Shown: positions 61,738 through 64,000 of the stretch, in pieces
How the letters are laid out: each line of letters opens with the position of its first letter
Position numbering within the stretch: position 1 is the stretch's first letter
From: Zhengitettix transpicula
Lineage: Eukaryota > Arthropoda > Insecta > Orthoptera > Tetrigidae
Assembly: GCA_037074705.1 (NCBI GenBank)
Contig: CM073591.1
Span: forward strand, 60,452,897 to 60,516,896
Length of the DNA stretch: 64,000 nucleotides
Direction of reading: 5' to 3'
Notes under the pieces: generated by a model
Databases searched by the model: none
What the model was told of the DNA's origin: nothing
What the model saw: the letters and a program-made list of their open reading frames with translations, nothing else
Made by a program: the position numbers and the translations under genes

Positions 61738-64000
61738 TCTAATAAATAAAGCAGAGTGTTTGTATATTTGTTTGTTTGTTTGTATGTTCCTTATACAAAT
61801 CTACACCGATGGAGCGAATTTTACAAAATTTCGTACACGTGTTCTTTGCGACCAGGAAACAAACACTGTTGGGGTGAGACGCGTCTACCACCCCCAGAAG
61901 CGGGGGCGGACGGGGGTGGAAATATTTAAATATGCTAAAACAGCCAATCTTTTAGTCGGATAATAATTTTTAGGGGTCCAAGATATTGATAGTGTTTCTA
62001 CCGATGTTATCTGAATGAAATTTTCATCCTCTACACCCTGGGGAAAGAGCTCCCTTAGCGTTTGGTGTGGAGAATACAAATCTATACCGGTGGAGCAAAT
62101 TTCACCAAATTTCGTACACGTGTTCTTTGCGACCAGTAAAGAAACACTGTCGGGGGGATACGCGTCTACCACCCCCAGAATCGGGGGTGGACGGGGTGCA
62201 AATATTTAAACATGCTAAAACAGTCGATATTTCATTCAGATAAATATTTTTAGGGGTCACAGATATTGACAGTGTTTCTACCGATGTTATCTGACTATAC
62301 ATATGGGTGGGGGTGAAAACATTCAAACATTCTAAAACAGCTGATATTTTAGACGGATAAATATTTTTAGGGATGTAAGATATTGATAGAGTTTCTACCA
62401 ATGTTATATGAGAATAATTTCAGACCCTTTTCACATGGAAAAGAGCTCTCCTAGGGGTGGCAGCGCGAAAGCAGACTGCAAGATCAAAAGAAAAGGGCAA
62501 GTTCATCTAGAAGTTCGGAAATAGAACAGCAGCGCGAAAGCAGACTGCAAGATTTTAAAAAAAAGAGCAAGTACATCTAGAAGTTTGGAAACCGAACAGC
62601 AGCGTGAGACCCGCCTTGAAAATGTAAGAATCAGAGCCACACGATCGCGGACTGCACACCATTTTACTCTAGAATTAGAAGCATTCCACTATGATCCACT
62701 TAAAGATTACATAAACCATCCAACAGTTACTATAGGTAAAATGGAAACAGTTTGTACTTACTGCTATGCAAAAAAATTCAAATCAGAATCTCCTGGTATT
62801 TGCTGCAAAAATGGAAAAGTAAAACTCAGCCACCTGGAAACACCACCACAAGAACTTTTGACATATACAGCAGGAAATACAGCAGAATAAAAACATTTTC
62901 TCACTAATGTGAGGAAATACAAATCATGTTTCCAAATGACGTCATTCGGAGCCACATCAGTTATTGAAAATCCGGGGTTTGCAACAACATTCACGGTGCA
63001 AGGTCAGATTTTACCATAAAGCGGGATCGTTGCTCCCGCCGTCTGATCAACAACCAAAATTTCTACTAATATATTTTATAGGAAACGATGAAACGGAAAC
63101 TAACCAGAGGTGCGGCTACATCTCAGGAACAAGACGACATATAGTTTCCAGTTTACAAACAATGTTTCATCAACATAATGATCTTATAAAAACATTCAAA
63201 ACAGCTTTAGAACATTTGCCAACAGATGAATATAAAGTTGTCATAAGAGCAGATCGTAGACCGGCTGGAGAACACGAGCGGCGATTCAATACTCCTGAAG
63301 GACACGAAATAGCAGTGGTTATGTCAGCCGATGGCTTTGATCAATGAGATATCATAATTCAACGACGAGGTGATTCACTACAACGTATTTCCGAAACACA
63401 TCGATTTTATGATGCTCTTCAATACCCAGTCATATTTCCCCGTGGGGAAGAAGGATATCATTTCAATCTCAGACTGGTCAACCCAACAACAAAGAAAGTT
63501 TCAGCGATGCTTTTCTATGCATACAGACTAATGGTCCGAGATACTCAACCGAACCATATATTAAACTGCAGGCATTTGTTTCATCAATTCATAGTTGATA
63601 TGTATGCAAAAATCGAAACAACGTCTTATTTATATTCGTCTAAATCAACGTAAACTCAGAGTTGAAGAACACATTCACCTGAGAGATTCTGTTGGAAATG
63701 ATGGGAACGTTGAAAACATAGGTTCTTTAGTCATACTACCATCTACATTCACTGGTAGTCCCAGACATATGCACGAATACACACAGGATGCTATGACGTA
63801 CGACATACGGCAGACCAGACTTATTTATCACCTTCACCTGTAATACAACTTGGTTGGAGATCAAGGAAATACTTAGCAATGGGCAATTACCCAGTGACCG
63901 GCATGACTTGATTGCGAGAGTATTTAAACTAAAACAGTTGAAATTAATGGACGTTATAACAAAGGGTCACGTATTTGGAGTACCAAGATGCTGGATGTAC
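61738..64000 (+). mobile_element. autonomous-type Helitron, 5' part, broken and running off the window
   Basis: The 5' end reads TCTAATAAATAAAGCAG, almost the same as the start of the Helitron at 39611. About 281-bp imperfect tandem units follow (61795, 62076, partial third at about 62290-62460), each with the phrase TTCGTACACGTGTTCTTTGC or its remnant and a GGGGGTGGA block. The Rep/helicase coding region then begins. The element continues past 64000, so its 3' hairpin and CTRR end cannot be examined. It probably once mobilised the shorter Helitron copies in this window. Confidence 0.8.
62461..64000 (+). pseudogene. Helitron Rep/helicase (Helitron-like N region), disrupted
   Basis: The reading frame opens with three N-terminal repeats of the type QQRESRLQD (62461, 62530, 62593), as in animal Helitron proteins. 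Blocks recognisable from the Helitron-like N-terminal domain then follow: FGATSVIENPGF (about 62940-62980), AGSLLPPSDQQPKF (about 63020-63060), EHERRFNTPEGHEIAVVMS (about 63272-63330), YPVIFPRGEEGYHFNL (about 63424-63470), FHQFIVDMYAKIE (63577-63615) and LVILPSTFTGSPRHMHEYTQDAM (split over 63729-63795), then RPDLFITFTC (about 63810-63840). In-frame stops occur at 62578, 62888 and 63345. Frame changes occur near 62580, 63010, 63615 and 63800. The copy is not translatable as it stands. The helicase half lies outside the window. Confidence 0.8.

Overview
This is 64 kb of AT-rich, intron-rich eukaryotic nuclear DNA, most likely from an insect. The evidence is canonical GT/AG introns of 0.2-4.7 kb, long (TA)n microsatellites, Helitron, LTR, mariner and MITE-like repeats, and no bacterial or viral gene architecture. 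A hemimetabolous insect with a large genome (for example a cockroach or termite) fits the gene density and repeat mix, but nothing here fixes the order.

Three protein-coding genes could be assembled exon by exon, with every intron phase matching. (1) Plus strand, 17706-29014: the 3' eight exons (316 codons) of a CSPP1-like centrosome/microtubule protein carrying three copies of a WGRPGxGAP-type motif. Its 5' exons are missing or lie further upstream. (2) Plus strand, 45835-50183: a complete small four-transmembrane protein of about 156 aa, resembling insect MARVEL-like/DUF4728 proteins. A possible 5' exon lies near 37.3-37.5 kb. (3) Minus strand, 60339-52198: a complete ten-exon PLRG1 (Drosophila Tango4) gene, the WD40 subunit of the spliceosomal Prp19-associated complex, 450 aa. 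Genes 2 and 3 converge, with about 2 kb between their stop codons. They do not form a pathway or an operon.

The rest is mostly transposon-derived. 1-906 is a reverse-oriented Helitron-like 5' region. 1.4-1.7 and 2.77-3.31 kb hold fold-back repeats. 3.6-9.1 and 15.5-17.0 kb hold a GC-richer nonautonomous DNA element family (here called R1; one copy has 83-bp TIRs and TA target duplications) next to LTR-like copies. 20.3-21.1 kb is a dead mariner transposase inside an intron of gene 1. 29-36 kb is AT-rich with no gene found. 38.1-44.5 kb holds three LTR-like units and a nonautonomous Helitron (39611-41552) whose 3' end directly abuts the 5' end of a second one. 45-49.3 kb holds inverted and tandem short repeats in the introns of gene 2. 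60.7-61.3 kb is another R1 copy. 61.7-64.0 kb is the start of an autonomous-type Helitron whose Rep/helicase ORF is broken by stops and frameshifts and runs off the window.

The most unusual signal is a set of dispersed palindromic repeats that share a CTGANGA ... stem ... GAAAC core, the layout of a hammerhead ribozyme. The best examples are at 59737-59772 and 45666-45697.
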